A stretch of DNA of 64,000 nucleotides from Oscarella lobularis (GCF_947507565.1 NC_089184.1:1240001-1304000), one strand, 5' to 3'. Positions 21,816 through 35,661 are shown, counted from the stretch's first letter. Notes: generated by a model from the sequence alone, not told the origin. A program made the numbers and translations.

Positions 21816-24800
21816 CCAGGACAAATTGTCATAGGACAAATAGTCAAAGGAAAAATTGTCCCCAGGACAAATTGTCCCAGGACAAATTGTCCCAGGACAA
21901 ATAGTCCCCAGGACAAATTGTCCCCAGGACAAATTGTCCCAGAACAAATTGTACCCAGGACAAATTGTCCCAGGACAAATATTCCCAGGACAAATTGTCC
22001 CAGAACAAATTGTCCCCAGGACAAATTGTCCCAGGACAAATTGTCCCAGGACAAATGGTCTCAGGACAAATTGTGCCAGTGTCCTGGGGACAAATTATCC
22101 CCAGGACAAATTGTCCCCAGGACAAATTGTCCCCAGGACAAATTGTCCCCAGGACAAATTGTCCCAGGACAAATTGTCCCAGTACAAATTGTCCCAGGAC
22201 AAATTGTGCCAGTGTCCTGGGGACAAATTGTCCCCAGGACAAATTGTCCCCAGGACAAATTTTCCCCAGGACAAATTGTCCCCAGGACAAATTGTCCCAG
22301 GACAAATTGTCCCAGGACAAATTGTCCCAGGACAAATTGTCCCAGGACAAATTGTCCCCAGGACAAATTGTCGCAGGACAAATTGTCCCCATGACAAATT
22401 GTCCCAGGACAAATTGTCTAAGGACAAATTGTCCCAGGACAATTTGTCCCCAGGACAAATTGTCCCAGGAAAAATTGTCCCCAGGACAAATTGTCCCAGG
22501 ACAAATTGTCCCCAGGACAAATTGTCCCCAGGACAAATTGTCCCAAGGACAAATTGTCCCCAGGACAAATTGTCCCAGGACAAATTATCCCAGGACAAAT
22601 TGTCCCCAGGACAAATTGACCCAGGACAAATTGTCCCCAGGACAAATTGTCCCAGGATAAATTGTCCCTGGACAAATCGTCCCAGGACAAATTGTCTAAG
22701 GACAAATTGTCCCAGGACAAATTGTCCCCAGGACAAATTGTCCCAGGACAAATTGTCCCAGGACAAATTATCCCCAGGACAAATTGTCCCAGGACAAATT
22801 GTCCCCAGGACAAATTGTCCCCAGGACAAATTGTCCCCAGGACAAATTGTCCCCAGGACAAATTGTCCCTGGACAAATTGTCCCAGGACAAATTGTCTAA
22901 GGACAAATTGTCCCAGGACAAATTGTCCCCAGGACAAATTGTCCCAGGAAAAATTGTCCCCAGGACAAATTGTCCCAGGACTAATTGTCCCAGGACAAAT
23001 TGTCCCCAGGACAAATTGTCCCAGGACCAATTGTCCCAGAACAAATTGTCCCCAGGACAAATTGTCCCCAGGACAAATTGTCCCCAGGACAAATTGTCCC
23101 CAGGACAAATTGTCCCAGGAAAAATTGTCCCAGGACAAATTGTCCCAGGACAAATTGTCCCAGGACAAATTGTCCCCAGGACAAATTGTCCCAGGACAAA
23201 TTGTCCCCAGGACAAATTGTCCCAGGACAAATTGTCCCAGGACAAATTGTCCCCAGGACAAATTGTGCCAGGACAAATTGTCTCAGGACAAATTGTCCCC
23301 AGGACAAATTGTCCCCAGGACAAATTGTCCCCAGTACAAATTGTCCCCAGGACAAATTGTCCCCAGGACAAATTGTCCCTGGACAAATTGTCCCAGGACA
23401 AATTGTCTAAGGACAAATTGTCCCAGGACAAATTGTCCCCAGGACAAATTGTCCCAGGAAAAATTGTCCCCAGGACAAATTGTCCCAGGACTAATTGTCC
23501 CAGGACAAATTGTCCCCAGGACAAATTGTCCCAGGACCAATTGTCCCAGAACAAATTGTCCCCAGGACAAATTGTCCCCAGGACAAATTGTCCCCAGGAC
23601 AAATTGTCCCCAGGACAAATTGTCCCAGGAAAAATTGTCCCAGGACAAATTGTCCCAGGACAAATTGTCCCAGGACAAATTGTCCCCAGGACAAATTGTC
23701 CCAGGACAAATTGTCCCCAGGACAAATTGTCCCAGGACAAATTGTCCCAGGACAAATTGTCCCCAGGACAAATTGTGCCAGGACAAATTGTCTCAGGACA
23801 AATTGTCCCCAGGACAAATTGTCCCCAGGACAAATTGTCCCCAGTACAAATTGTCCCCAGGACAAATTGTCCCCAGGACAAATTGTCCCAGGACAAATTG
23901 TCCCAGGACAAATTGTCCCAGGACAAATTGTCCCAGGACAAATTGTCCCCAGGACAAATTGTCCCAAGACAAATTGTCCCAAGGACAAATTGTCCCCAGG
24001 ACAAATTGTCCCCAGGACAAATTGTCCCAGGAGTAATTGTCCCAGGACAAATTGTCCCAGGACAAATTGTCCCCAGGACAAATTGTCCCAAGACAAATTG
24101 TCCCAAGGACAAATTGTCCCCAGGACAAATTGTCCCCAGGACAAATTGTCCCAGGAGTAATTGTCCCAGGACAAATTGTCCCAGGACAAATTGTCCCAGG
24201 ACAAATTGTCCCAGAACAAATTGTGCCAGGACAATTTGTCCTGGGGACAAATTGTCCCCAGGACAAATTGGCCCTAGGACAAATTCTTTCAGGACAAATT
24301 GTCCCCAAGACAAATTGTCCCAGGACAAATTGTCCCAGGACAAATTGTCCCAGGACAAATTGTCCCCAAGACAAATTGTCCCCAGCACAAATTGTCCCAG
24401 GACAAATTCTCCCAGGACAAATTGTCTTAGGACAAATTGTCCCAGGACAAATTGTCCCCAGGACAAATTGTCCCGAGGACAAATTGTCTTAGGACAAATT
24501 GTCCCAGGACAAATTGTCCCAGGACAAATTGTCCCAGGACAAATTGTCCCCAGGACAAATTGTCCCAAGGACAAATTGTCCCAGGAGTAATTGTCCCAGG
24601 ACAAATTGTCCCAGGACAAATTGTGCCAGGACAATTTGTCCTGGGGACAAATTGTCCTCAGGACAAATTGGCCCCAGGACAAATTATCCCAGGACAAATT
24701 GTCCCCAGGACAAATTGTCCCAGGACAAATTGTCCCAGGACAAATTGTCCCAGGACAAATTGTCCCCAAGACAAATTGTCCCCAGGACAAATTGTCCCAG

Positions 24801-25731
24801 AAAAATTCTCCCAGGACAAATTGTCTTAGGACAAATTGTCTCAGGACAAATTGTCCCCAGGACAAATTGTCCCAGGCCAAATTGTCCCAGGACAAATTGT
24901 CCCAAGACAAATTGTCCCCAGGACAAATTGTCCCGAGGACAAATTGTCCCAGGACAAATTGTCCCAGGACAAATTGTCCTAGGAAAAATTGTCCCAGGAC
25001 AAATTGTCCCAGGACAAATTTTCGTAAGACAAATTGTCCCAGGACAATTTTTCCCGAGGACAAATTGTCCTGGGGATAAATTGTGCCCAGGACAAATTGT
25101 CCCAAGACAAATTGTCCCCAAGACAAATTGTCCCCAGGACAAATTGTCCCAGGACAAATTGTCCCCAGGACAAATTGTCCCAGGACAAATTGTCCCAGGA
25201 CAAATTGTCCCCAGGACAAATTGTCCCAGGACAAATTGTCCCCAGGACAAATTGTCCCAGGACAAATTGTCCCCAGGACAAATTGTCCCCAGAACAAATT
25301 GTCCCAGCACAAATTGTCCCAGGACAAATTGTCCCCAGGACAAATTGTCCCAGGAAAAATTGTCCCCAGGACAAATTGTCCCCAGGACAAATTGTCCCAG
25401 GACAAATTGTCCCAAGACAAATTGTCCCAGGACAAATTGTGCCAGGACAATTTGTCCTGGGGACAAATTGTCCCCAGGACAAATTGGCCCGAGGACAAAT
25501 TGTCCCAGGACAAATTGTCCCCAGGAAAAATTGTCCCAGGACAAATTGTCCCAGGACAAATTGTCCCCAGGAAAAATTGTCCCAGGACAAATTGTCCCAG
25601 GACAAATTGTCCCAGGACAAATTGTCCCCAAGAAAAATTGTCCCCAGGACAAATTGTCCCAGGACAAATTCTCCCAGGACAAATTGTCTTAGGACAAATT
25701 GTCCCAGGACAAACTGTCCCCAGGACAAATT
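21816..25731. repeat. Palindromic 15/16-bp satellite, array 1
   Basis: About 250 units of (C)CAGGACAAATTGTCCC, 15 or 16 bp long depending on three or four C after the palindrome. The 13-bp core GGACAAATTGTCC is self-complementary around a central base. An internal tandem duplication of 510 bp is marked by the variant GGACTAATTGTCCC at about 22979 and 23489. A 1031-codon minus-strand open frame here is a by-product of stop-free units. Confidence 0.95.
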
Positions 25732-26434
25732 CTGAATAAATGCAGAATTAATTCAGAATTAATTCCGAATTAATGCAGAATTTATTCTGAATTAATGCAG
25801 AATTTATTCGGAACTAATGCCGAATTTATTCTGAATAAATGCGGAATTTATTCTGAATTAATGCAGAATTTATTCTGAATTAATGCAGAACTTATTCTGA
25901 ATTAATGCAGAATTTATTCTGAATAAATGTAGCATTTATTCTGAATTAATTCAGAATTAATTCTGAATTAATGCAGAATTTATTCTGAATTAATGCAGAA
26001 TTTATTCGGAACTAATGCCGAATTTATTCTGAATAAATGCGGAATTTATTCTGAATTAATGCAGAATTTATTCTGAATTAATGCAGAACTTATTCTGAAT
26101 TAATGCAGAATTTATTCTGAATAAATGTAGCATTTATTCTGAATTAATTCAGAATTAATTCTGAATTAATGCAGAATTTATTCTGAATTAATGCAGAATT
26201 TATTCTGAATAAATGCAGAACTAATTCTGAATTAATGCAGAATAAATGCGAAATTTATTCTGAATTAATGCAGAATTAATTCAGAATTTATTCTGAATAA
26301 ATGCAGAATTAATCCTGAATTAATGCAGAAAAAATGCGGATTTTATTCTGAATTAATGCAGAATTTATTCTGAATTAATGCAGAATTAATTCTGAATAAA
26401 TACAGAATTAATTCTGAATTAATGCGGAATAAAA
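25732..26434. repeat. AT-rich satellite with a 198-bp tandem duplication
   Basis: The 22-bp satellite continues; a 198-bp segment (9 x 22) marked by TTCGGAACTAATGCC occurs at about 25807 and again at about 26005. Confidence 0.88.
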
Positions 26435-26789
26435 GATCGTGAACTTACGTAGACAAGGTGCTTTAGCTTTCTTTTCAACATTCTATATTCTTTACGAGAG
26501 CTACGCTGCCATGAAGCATCCATGATCGTATGTAAGGTGAAGAAAACGACAGGCGCTCCGTCGTGAGTCGACGATACGTCGGCGATCGTTCTAAAAGATC
26601 GCTCGTACACCCCGAAATGCCATGACGACGAAAAACTTAGCAATAACCGTTCAGAACGTGACGGAACACGACAAGAAGTCGATCAAGAACCTCAAACTCG
26701 CTCGCTAAGCGATGCACAGGAGACGAACGACGAGCAGGGCTTTTCGAGTGTAACGCGCGCTAAAACATCGCGAAAAAATCTCACATTCT
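26435..26789. repeat. 355-bp island, copy 2
   Basis: Same length and end points as the other copies. Its minus-strand frame differs from the majority by a single residue (SWHFG for SWRFG), and GAACGTGACGG replaces GAACGTGAAGG outside it. Confidence 0.9.
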
Positions 26790-27754
26790 CTGAATAAACA
26801 CAGAAATTATTCTGACTTAATGCAGGCTTTATTCTGAATTAATTCAGAATTTATTCTGAATTAATTCAGAATTTATACTGAATTAATGTAGAATTTATTC
26901 TGAATTAATGCAGAATTTATTCTGAATTAATGCAGAATTTATTCTGATTTAATGCAGAATTTATTCTAGATTCACGCAGAATTAGTACTGAATTAATGTA
27001 GAATTAATGAAGAATTAATGAAGAATTTATTCTGCATTAATTCAGAATAAATTCAGCATTAATTCAGAATAAAATCTGCATTAATTCAGAATAAATTCTG
27101 CATTAATTCAGAATAAATTCAGCATTAATTCAGAATAAATTCTGCATTAATTCAGAATTAATTCTGAATTAATGAGGAATTTATTCTGAATTATTGCAGA
27201 AATAATTCTGAATAAATGCAGAAGTAACTGTAAATTAATGCAGAATAAATGCGGAATTTATTCTGAATTAGTGTAAAATTTATTCCGAATTAATGCAGAA
27301 TTTATTCTCAATTAATGCAGAATTAATTCTGAATAAATGCAGAATTAATTCTGAATTAACGCAGAATAAATGCGGAATTTATTCTGAATTAATGGAGAAT
27401 TTATTCTTAATTAATTCAGTATTTATTCTGAATTAATGCATAATTTATTCTGAATTAATGCAGAATTCATTCTAAATAAATGCAGTATTTATTCTGAATT
27501 ACTTCAGAATTTAATCTTAATTTATTCTGAATTAATGCAGAATTTATTCTGAATTAATGCATAATTTATTCTGAATTAATGCAGAATTTATTCTGAATTA
27601 ATGCAGAATTTATTCTGAATTAATGCAGAAATAATTCTGAATAAATGCAGAATTAATTCTGAATAAATGCAGAATTAGTTCTGAATTAATGCAGAACAAA
27701 TGAGGAATTTATTCTGCATTATTGCAGAATTTATTCTGAAATAATTTAGAATTT
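26790..27754. repeat. AT-rich 11/22-bp satellite
   Basis: Contains the marker stretch ATTCTAGATTCACGCAGAAT at about 26960, which returns in inverted orientation near 32690. No gene seen. Confidence 0.88.
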
Positions 27755-28490
27755 CCAGGACAAATTGTCCCAAGGACAAATTGTCCCAGGACAAATTGTC
27801 CCAGGACAAATTGTCCCAGGACAAATTGTCCCCAGGACAAATTGTCCCCAGGACAAATTGTCGCAGGACAAAATGTCCCAGGACAAATTGTCCCCAGGAC
27901 AAATTGTCCCCAGGACAAATTGTCGCAGGACAAAATGTCCCAGGACAAATTGTCTCAGGACAAATTGTGCCAGGACAATTTGTCCTGGGGACAAATTGTC
28001 CCCAGGACAAATTGTCCCAGGACAAATTGTCCAGGACAAATTGTTCCAGGAGAAATTGTCTTAGGACAAATTGACCCAGGACAAATTGTCCCCAGGACAA
28101 ATTGTCCAAGGACAAATTCTTCTAGGACAAATTGTCCCCAGGACAAATTGTCCTGGGATCAAATTGTCCTGGGGACAAATTGTCCCAGGACAAATTGTCC
28201 CAGGACAAATTGTCCCCAGGACAAATTGTCCCCAGGACAAATTGTCCCCAGGACAAATTGTCCCCAGGACAAATTGTCCCCAGGACAAATTGTCCCAGGA
28301 CAAATTGTCCAGGACAAATTGTTCCAGGAGAAATTGTCTTAGGACAAATTGACCCAGGACAAATTGTCCCAGGACAAATTGTGCCAGGACAATTTGTCCT
28401 GGGGACAAATTGTCCCCAGGACAAATTGTCCCCAGGACAAATTGTCCCCAGGAAAAATTGTCCCAGAACAAATTGTCCCAGGACATATTC
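27755..28490. repeat. Palindromic 15/16-bp satellite, array 2
   Basis: About 48 units; includes two reversed segments reading GCCAGGACAATTTGTCCTGG. The right junction is GGACATATTCTGAATAAATG. Confidence 0.93.
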
Positions 28491-28675
28491 TGAATAAATG
28501 CAGAATTAATTCTGAATAAATGCAGAAATAATTCTGAATTAATGCAGATTTTATTCTGAATTAATGCAGAATTTATTCTGAATTAATGCCGAATTAATTC
28601 TGAATAAATGCAAAATTAATTCTGAATTAATGCAGAATTAATTCTGAATTAATTCTGAATTAATGCGGAATAAAA

Positions 28676-29030
28676 GATCGTGAACTTACGTAGACAAGGT
28701 GCTTCAGCTTTCTTTTCAACATTCTATATTCTTTACGAGAGCTACGCTGCCATGAAGCATCCATGATCGTATGTAAGGTGAAGAAAACGACAGGCGCTCC
28801 GTCGTGAGTCGACGATACGTCGGCGATCGTTCTAAAAGATCGCTCGTACACCCCGAAACGCCATGACGACGAAAAACTTAGCAATAACCGTTCAGAACGT
28901 GAAGGAACACGACAAGAAGTCGATCAAGAACCTCAAACTCGCTCGCTAAGCGATGCACAGGAGACGAACGACGAGCAGGGCTTTTCGAGTGTAACGCGCG
29001 CTAAAATATCGCGAAAAAATCTCACATTCT
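28676..29030. repeat. 355-bp island, copy 3
   Basis: Its minus-strand open frame encodes the majority peptide, identical to copies 4 to 9. Starts the 1890-bp higher-order repeat shared with copy 4. Confidence 0.9.
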
Positions 29031-29951
29031 CTGAATAAACACAGAATTTATTCTGACTTAATGCAGGATTTATTCTGAATTAATTCAGAATTTATTCTGA
29101 ATTAATTCAGAATTTATACTGAATTAATGTAGAATTAATGAAGAATTAATGAAGAATTTATTCTGCATTAATTCAGAATAAATTCAGCATTAATTCAGAA
29201 TAAAATCTGCATTAATTCAGAACAAATAATGCAATAATTCAGAATAAATTCAGCATTAATTCAGAATAAATTCTGCATTAATTCAGAATTAATTCTGAAT
29301 TAATGCAGAATTTATTCTGAATTTTTACGGAATTTATCCTGAATAAATGCAGAAGTAATTCTAAATTAATGCAGAATAAATGCGGAATTTATTCTGAATT
29401 AATGTAAAATTTATTCTGAATTAATGCAGAATTTATTCTGAATTAATGCAGAATTAATGCTGAATAAATACAGAATTAATTCTGAATTAATGCAGACTAA
29501 ATGCGGAACTTATTCAGAATTAATGCAGAATTTATTCTGAATTAATTCAGAATTTATTTTAAATAAATGCAGAATTTATTCTGAATTAATTCAGAATTTA
29601 ATCTGAATTTATTCTGAATTAATGCAGAATTTATTCTGACTTAATGCAGAATTTATTCTGAATTAATGCAGAATTTATTCAGAATTAATGCAGAATTTAT
29701 TCTGAATTAATGCAGAATTAATTCTGAATTAATGCAGAATTTATTCTGGATTAATGCAGAAGTTATTCTGAATTAATGCAGAAATTATTCTAGATTAATG
29801 CAGAATTTATTCTGAATTAATGCAGAATTTATTCTCAATTAATGTAGAATTAATTCTGAATAAATGCAGAATGAATTCTGAATAAATGCAGAATAAATGA
29901 GGAATTTATTCTGCATTATTGCAGAATTTATTCTGAATTAATTTAGAATTT
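29031..29951. repeat. AT-rich satellite, first member of a 1890-bp duplication
   Basis: Nearly base-for-base the same as 30921-31841, including private variants such as the ATTTTTACGGAATTTATCC stretch, so both were copied together with their islands. Confidence 0.9.
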
Positions 29952-30380
29952 CCAGGACAAATTGTCATAGGACAAATACTGAAAGGAAAAATTGTCCCAA
30001 GGACAAATTGTCCCTGGACAAATTGTCCCAGGGCAAATTGTCCCCAGGACAAATTGTCCCCAGGACAAATTGTCCCAGGAAAAATTGTCCCAGGACAAAT
30101 TGTCCCCAGGACAAATTGTCCCCAGGACAAATTGTCCCAGAACAAATTGTCCCCAGGACAAATTGTCCCAGGACAAATATTCCCAGGACAAATTGTCCCA
30201 GAACAAATTGTCCCCAGGACAAATTGTCCCAGGACAAATTGTCCCAGGACAAATTGTCCCAGGACAAATTGTGCCAGGACAATTTGTCCTGGGGACAAAT
30301 TGTCCCCAGGACAAATTGTCCCCAGGACAAATTGTCCCCAGGAAAAATTGTCCCAGAACAAATTGTCCCAGGAGATACTC
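29952..30380. repeat. Palindromic 15/16-bp satellite, array 3
   Basis: The shortest array, about 27 units. Begins with the degenerate units GTCATAGGACAAATACTGAA, which recur at the start of array 4. The right junction is unusual (GGAGATACTCTGAATAAATG). Confidence 0.92.
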
Positions 30381-30565
30381 TGAATAAATGCAGAATTAAT
30401 TCTGAATAAATGCAGAAATAATTCTGAATTAATGCAGATTTTATTCTGAATTAATGCAGAATTTATTCTGAATTAATGCCGAATTAATTCTGAATAAATG
30501 CAAAATTAATTCTGAATTAATGCAGAATTAATTCTGAATTAATTCTGAATTAATGCGGAATAAAA

Positions 30566-30920
30566 GATCGTGAACTTACGTAGACAAGGTGCTTCAGCTT
30601 TCTTTTCAACATTCTATATTCTTTACGAGAGCTACGCTGCCATGAAGCATCCATGATCGTATGTAAGGTGAAGAAAACGACAGGCGCTCCGTCGTGAGTC
30701 GACGATACGTCGGCGATCGTTCTAAAAGATCGCTCGTACACCCCGAAACGCCATGACGACGAAAAACTTAGCAATAACCGTTCAGAACGTGAAGGAACAC
30801 GACAAGAAGTCGATCAAGAACCTCAAACTCGCTCGCTAAGCGATGCACAGGAGACGAACGACGAGCAGGGCTTTTCGAGTGTAACGCGCGCTAAAATATC
30901 GCGAAAAAATCTCACATTCT
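30566..30920. repeat. 355-bp island, copy 4
   Basis: Same as copy 3 in the coding-like part; lies exactly 1890 bp after it. Confidence 0.9.
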
Positions 30921-31841
30921 CTGAATAAACACAGAATTTATTATGACTTAATGCAGGATTTATTCTGAATTAATTCAGAATTTATTCTGAATTAATTCAG
31001 AATTTATACTGAATTAATGTAGAATTAATGAAGAATTAATGAAGAATTTATTCTGCATTAATTCAGAATAAATTCAGCATTAATTCAGAATAAAATCTGC
31101 ATTAATTCAGAACAAATAATGCAATAATTCAGAATAAATTCAGCATTAATTCAGAATAAATTCTGCATTAATTCAGAATTAATTCTGAATTAATGCAGAA
31201 TTTATTCTGAATTTTTACGGAATTTATCCTGAATAAATGCAGAAGTAATTCTAAATTAATGCAGAATAAATGCGGAATTTATTCTGAATTAATGTAAAAT
31301 TTATTCTGAATTAATGCAGAATTTATTCTGAATTAATGCAGAATTAATGCTGAATAAATACAGAATTAATTCTGAATTAATGCAGAATAAATGCGGAACT
31401 TATTCAGAATTAATGCAGAATTTATTCTGAATTAATTCAGAATTTATTTTAAATAAATGCAGAATTTATTCTGAATTAATTCAGAAATTAATCTGAATTT
31501 ATTCTGAATTAATGCAGAATTTATTCTGACTTAATGCATAATTTATTCTGAATTAATGCAGAATTTATTCAGAATTAATGCAGAATTTATTCTGAATTAA
31601 TGCAGAATTAATTCTGAATTAATGCAGAATTTATTCTGGATTAATGCAGAAGTTATTCTGAATTAATGCAGAAATTATTCTAGATTAATGCAGAATTTAT
31701 TCTGAATTAATGCAGAATTTATTCTCAATTAATGTAGAATTAATTCTGAATAAATGCAGAATGAATTCTGAATAAATGCAGAATAAATGAGGAATTTATT
31801 CTGCATTATTGCAGAATTTATTCTGAATTAATTTAGAATTT
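30921..31841. repeat. AT-rich satellite, second member of the 1890-bp duplication
   Basis: Near-identical to 29031-29951; a few private changes (for example CAGAAATTAATC near 31485) show the copies have begun to drift. Confidence 0.9.
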
Positions 31842-32540
31842 CCAGGACAAATTGTCATAGGACAAATACTGAAAGGAAAAATTGTCCCAAGGACAAATTG
31901 TCCCTGGACAAATTGTCCCAGGGCAAATTGTCCCCAGGACAAATTGTCCCCAGGACAAATTGTCCCAGGAAAAATTGTCCCAGGACAAATTGTCCCCAGG
32001 ACAAATTGTCCCCAGGACAAATTGTCCCAGAACAAATTGTCCCCAGGACAAATTGTCCCAGGACAAATATTCCCAGGACAAATTGTCCCAGAACAAATTG
32101 TCCCCAGGACAAATTGTCCCAGGACAAATTCTCCCAGGACAAATGGTCTCAGGACAAATTGTGCCAGTGTCCTGGGGACAAATTGTCCCCAAGACAAATT
32201 GTCCCCAGGACAAATTGTCCCCAGGACAAATTGTCCCCAGGACAAATTGTCCCAGGACAAATTGTCCAAGGACAAATTGTCCCAGGACAAATTGTCCCAG
32301 GACAAATTGTCCCCAGGACAAATTGTCCCCAGGACAAATTGTCCCAGGACAAATTGTCACAGGACAAATTGTCCCCAGGACAAATTGTCCCAGGACAAAT
32401 TGTCCCAGGACAAATTGTCCCTAGGACAAATTGTCCCAGGACAAATTGTCCCAGGACAAATTGTCCCAGGACAAATTGTCCCAGGACAAATTGACCCAGG
32501 AAAAATGGTCCCCAGGACAAATTGTCCCAGGACATATTCT
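31842..32540. repeat. Palindromic 15/16-bp satellite, array 4
   Basis: About 45 units; the left half copies array 3 and the right half is a different set of units with the marker GCCAGTGTCCTGGGGACAAA near 32163, also present in arrays 1 and 9. Confidence 0.92.
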
Positions 32541-33393
32541 GAATAAATGCAGAATTAATTCTGAAGAAATGCAGAATTTATTCTGAATTAATGCAGATTT
32601 TATTCTGAATTAATGCTGAATTTATTCTGAATTAATGCAGAATAAATTCTTCATTAAGTCTTCATTAATTCTACATTAATTCAGTACTAATTCTGCGTGA
32701 ATCTAGAATAAATTCTGCATTAAATCAGAATAAATTCTGCATTAATTCAGAATAAATTCTGCATTAATTCAGAATAAATTCTACATTAATTCAGTATAAA
32801 TTCTGAATTAATTAAGAATAAATTCTGAATTAGTGCAGAAATAATTCTGAATAAATGCAGAAGTTACTGTAAATTAATGCAGAATAAATGCGGAATTTAT
32901 TCTGAATTAATGTAAAATTTATTCCGAATTAATGCAGAATTTATTCTCAATTAATGCAGAATTAATTCTGAATAAATGCAGAATTAATTCTGAATTAACG
33001 CAGAATAAATGCGGAATTTATTCTGAATTAATGGAGAATTTATTCTTAAATAATTCAGTATTTATTCTGAATTAATGCATAATTTATTCTGAATTAATGC
33101 AGAATTCATTCTAAATAAATGCAGTATTTATTCTGAATTAATTCAGAATTTAATCTGAATTTATTCTGAATTAATGCAGAATTTATTCTGAATTAATGCA
33201 TAATTTATTCCGAATTAATGCAGAATTTATTCTGAATTAATGCGGAATTTATTCTGAATTAATGCAGAAATAATTCTGAATAAATGCAGAATTAATTCTG
33301 AATAAATGCAGAATTAGTTCTGAATTAATGCAGAATAAATGAGGAATTTATTCTGCATTATTGCAGAATTTATTCTGAATTAATTTAGAATTT
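32541..33393. repeat. AT-rich satellite with inverted segment and missing island
   Basis: The stretch about 32630-32820 is the reverse complement of about 26870-27060, including the marker CTGCGTGAATCTAGAATAAA. The following part is again in direct orientation and matches 27180 onward. No island is present here, unlike other inter-array intervals of this size. Confidence 0.8.
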
Positions 33394-35661
33394 CCAGGAC
33401 AAATTGTCCCAAGGACAAATTGTCCCAGGACAAATTGTCCCAGGACAAATTGTCCCAGGACAAATTGTCCCCAGGACAAATTGTACCAGGACAAATTGTC
33501 CAAGGACAAATTGTCCCAGGACAAATTGTCCAAGGACAAATTGTCCTCAGGACAAATTGTCCACAGGACAAATTGTCCTCAGGACAAATTGTCCCAAGAC
33601 AAATTGTCCCCAGGACAAATTGTCCCCAGGACAAATTGTCCTAGGACAAATTCTCCCAGGAAAAATTGTCCGAGGACAAATTGTCCCCAGGACAAATTGT
33701 CCCAGGACAAATTGTCCCCAGGACAAATTGTCCCCAGGACAAATTGTCGCAGGACAAATTGTCACAGGAAAAATTGTCCCCAGGACAAATTGTCCCAGGA
33801 CAAATTGTCCCCAGGACAAATTGTCCCCAGAACAAATTGTCCCAGGACAAATTGTCCCAGGACAAATTGTCCCCAGGACAAATTGTCCCCAGGACAAATT
33901 GTCACAGGACAAATTGTCCCCAAGACAAATTGTCCCCAGGACAAATTGTCCCCAGGACAAATTGTCCTAGGAAAAATTGTCCCAGGACAAATTGTCCCAG
34001 GACAAATTGTGCCAGGACAATTTGTCCTGGGGACAAATTGTCCCAGGACAAATTGTCCAAGGACAAATTGTCGTAAGACAAATTGTCCCAGGACAATTTG
34101 TCCCGAGGACAAATTGTCCTGGGGACAAATTGTCCTGGGGACAAATTGTCCCAAGACAAATTGTCCCAGAACAAATTGTCCCCAGGACAAATTGTCCCAG
34201 GACAAATTGTCCCAAGGACAAATTGTCCACAGGACAAATTGTACCAGGACAAATTGTCCAAGGACAAATTGTCCCAGGACAAATTGTCCAAGGACAAATT
34301 GTCCTCAGGACAAATTGTCCCCAGGACAAATTGTCCTCAGGACAAATTGTCCCAAGACAAATTGTCCCCAGGACAAATTGTCCCCAGGACAAATTGTACC
34401 AGGACAAATTGTCCAAGGACAAATTGTCCCAGGACAAATTGTCCAAGGACAAATTGTCCTCAGGACAAATTGTCCCCAGGACAAATTGTCCTCAGGACAA
34501 ATTGTCCCAAGACAAATTGTCCCCAGGACAAATTGTCCCGAGGACAAATTGTCCTAGGACAAATTCTCCCAGGAAAAATTGTCCCAGGACAAATTGTCCC
34601 CAGGACAAATTGTCCCAGGACAAATTGTCCCCAGGACAAATTGTCCCCAGGACAAATTGTCGCAGGACAAATTGTCACAGGAAAAATTGTCCCCAGGACA
34701 AATTGTCCCAGGACAAATTGTCCCCAGGACAAATTGTCCCCAGAACAAATTGTCCCAGGACAAATTGTCCCAGGACAAATTGTCCCCAGGACAAATTGTC
34801 CCCAGGACAAATTCTCACAGAACAAATTGTCCCCAAGACAAATTGTCCCCAGGACAAATTGTCCCCAGGACAAATTGTCCCAGGAAAAATTGTCCCAGGA
34901 CAAATTGTCCCAGGACAAATTGTGCCAGGACAATTTGTCCTGGGGACAAATTGTCCCAGGACAAATTGTCCCAGGACAAATTGTCGTAAGACAAATTGTC
35001 CCAAGACAATTTGTCACGAGGACAAATTGTCCTGGGGACAAATTGTCCCCAGGACAAATTGTCCCAAGACAAATTGTCCCAGAACAAATTGTCCCCAGGA
35101 CAAATTGTCCCAGGACAAATTGTCCCAAGGACAAATTGTCCACAGGAAAAATTGTACCAGGACAAATTGTCCAAGGACAAATTGTCCCAGGACAAATTGT
35201 CCAAGGACAAATTGTCCTCAGGACAAATTGTCCACAGGACAAATTGTCCTCAGGACAAATTGTCCCAAGACAAATTGTCCCCAGGACAAATTGTCCCCAG
35301 GACAAATTGTCCTAGGACAAATTCTCCCAGGAAAAATTGTCCCAGGACAAATTGTCCCCAGGACAAATTGTCCCAGGACAAATTGTCCCAGGACAAATTG
35401 TCCCAGGACAAATTGTCCCAGGACAAATTGTCCCCAGGACAAATTGTCCCCAGAACAAATTGTCCCAGGACAAATTGTCCCAGGACAAATTGTCCCCAGG
35501 ACAAATTGTCCTAGGACAAATTCTCCCAGGACAAATTGTCCCAGGACAAATTCTCCCAGGACAAATTGTCTTAGGACAAATTGTCCCAGGACAAATTGTC
35601 CCCAGGACAAATTGTCCCAGGACAATTTGTCCTGGGGACAAATTGTCCCCAGGACAAATTC
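33394..35661. repeat. Palindromic 15/16-bp satellite, array 5
   Basis: About 145 units with an internal repeat of about 913 bp (compare 33666-34076 with 34579-34989). Frequent variants are GTCCAAGGACAAATTGTCC and GTCGTAAGACAAATTG. Confidence 0.93.

Noticed and set aside
22418..25513. A 1031-codon open frame on the minus strand and dozens of similar long frames on both strands in 21.8-54.9 kb
   Set aside because: The 15/16-bp units lack stops in every frame, so frame length carries no information; the encoded peptides are plain repeats such as SWDNL and PGQIV and no start context or domain is seen.
21816..25731. Possible CRISPR array (short palindromic repeats)
   Set aside because: There are no unique spacers, only 2-3 bp linkers, and the host is a eukaryote.
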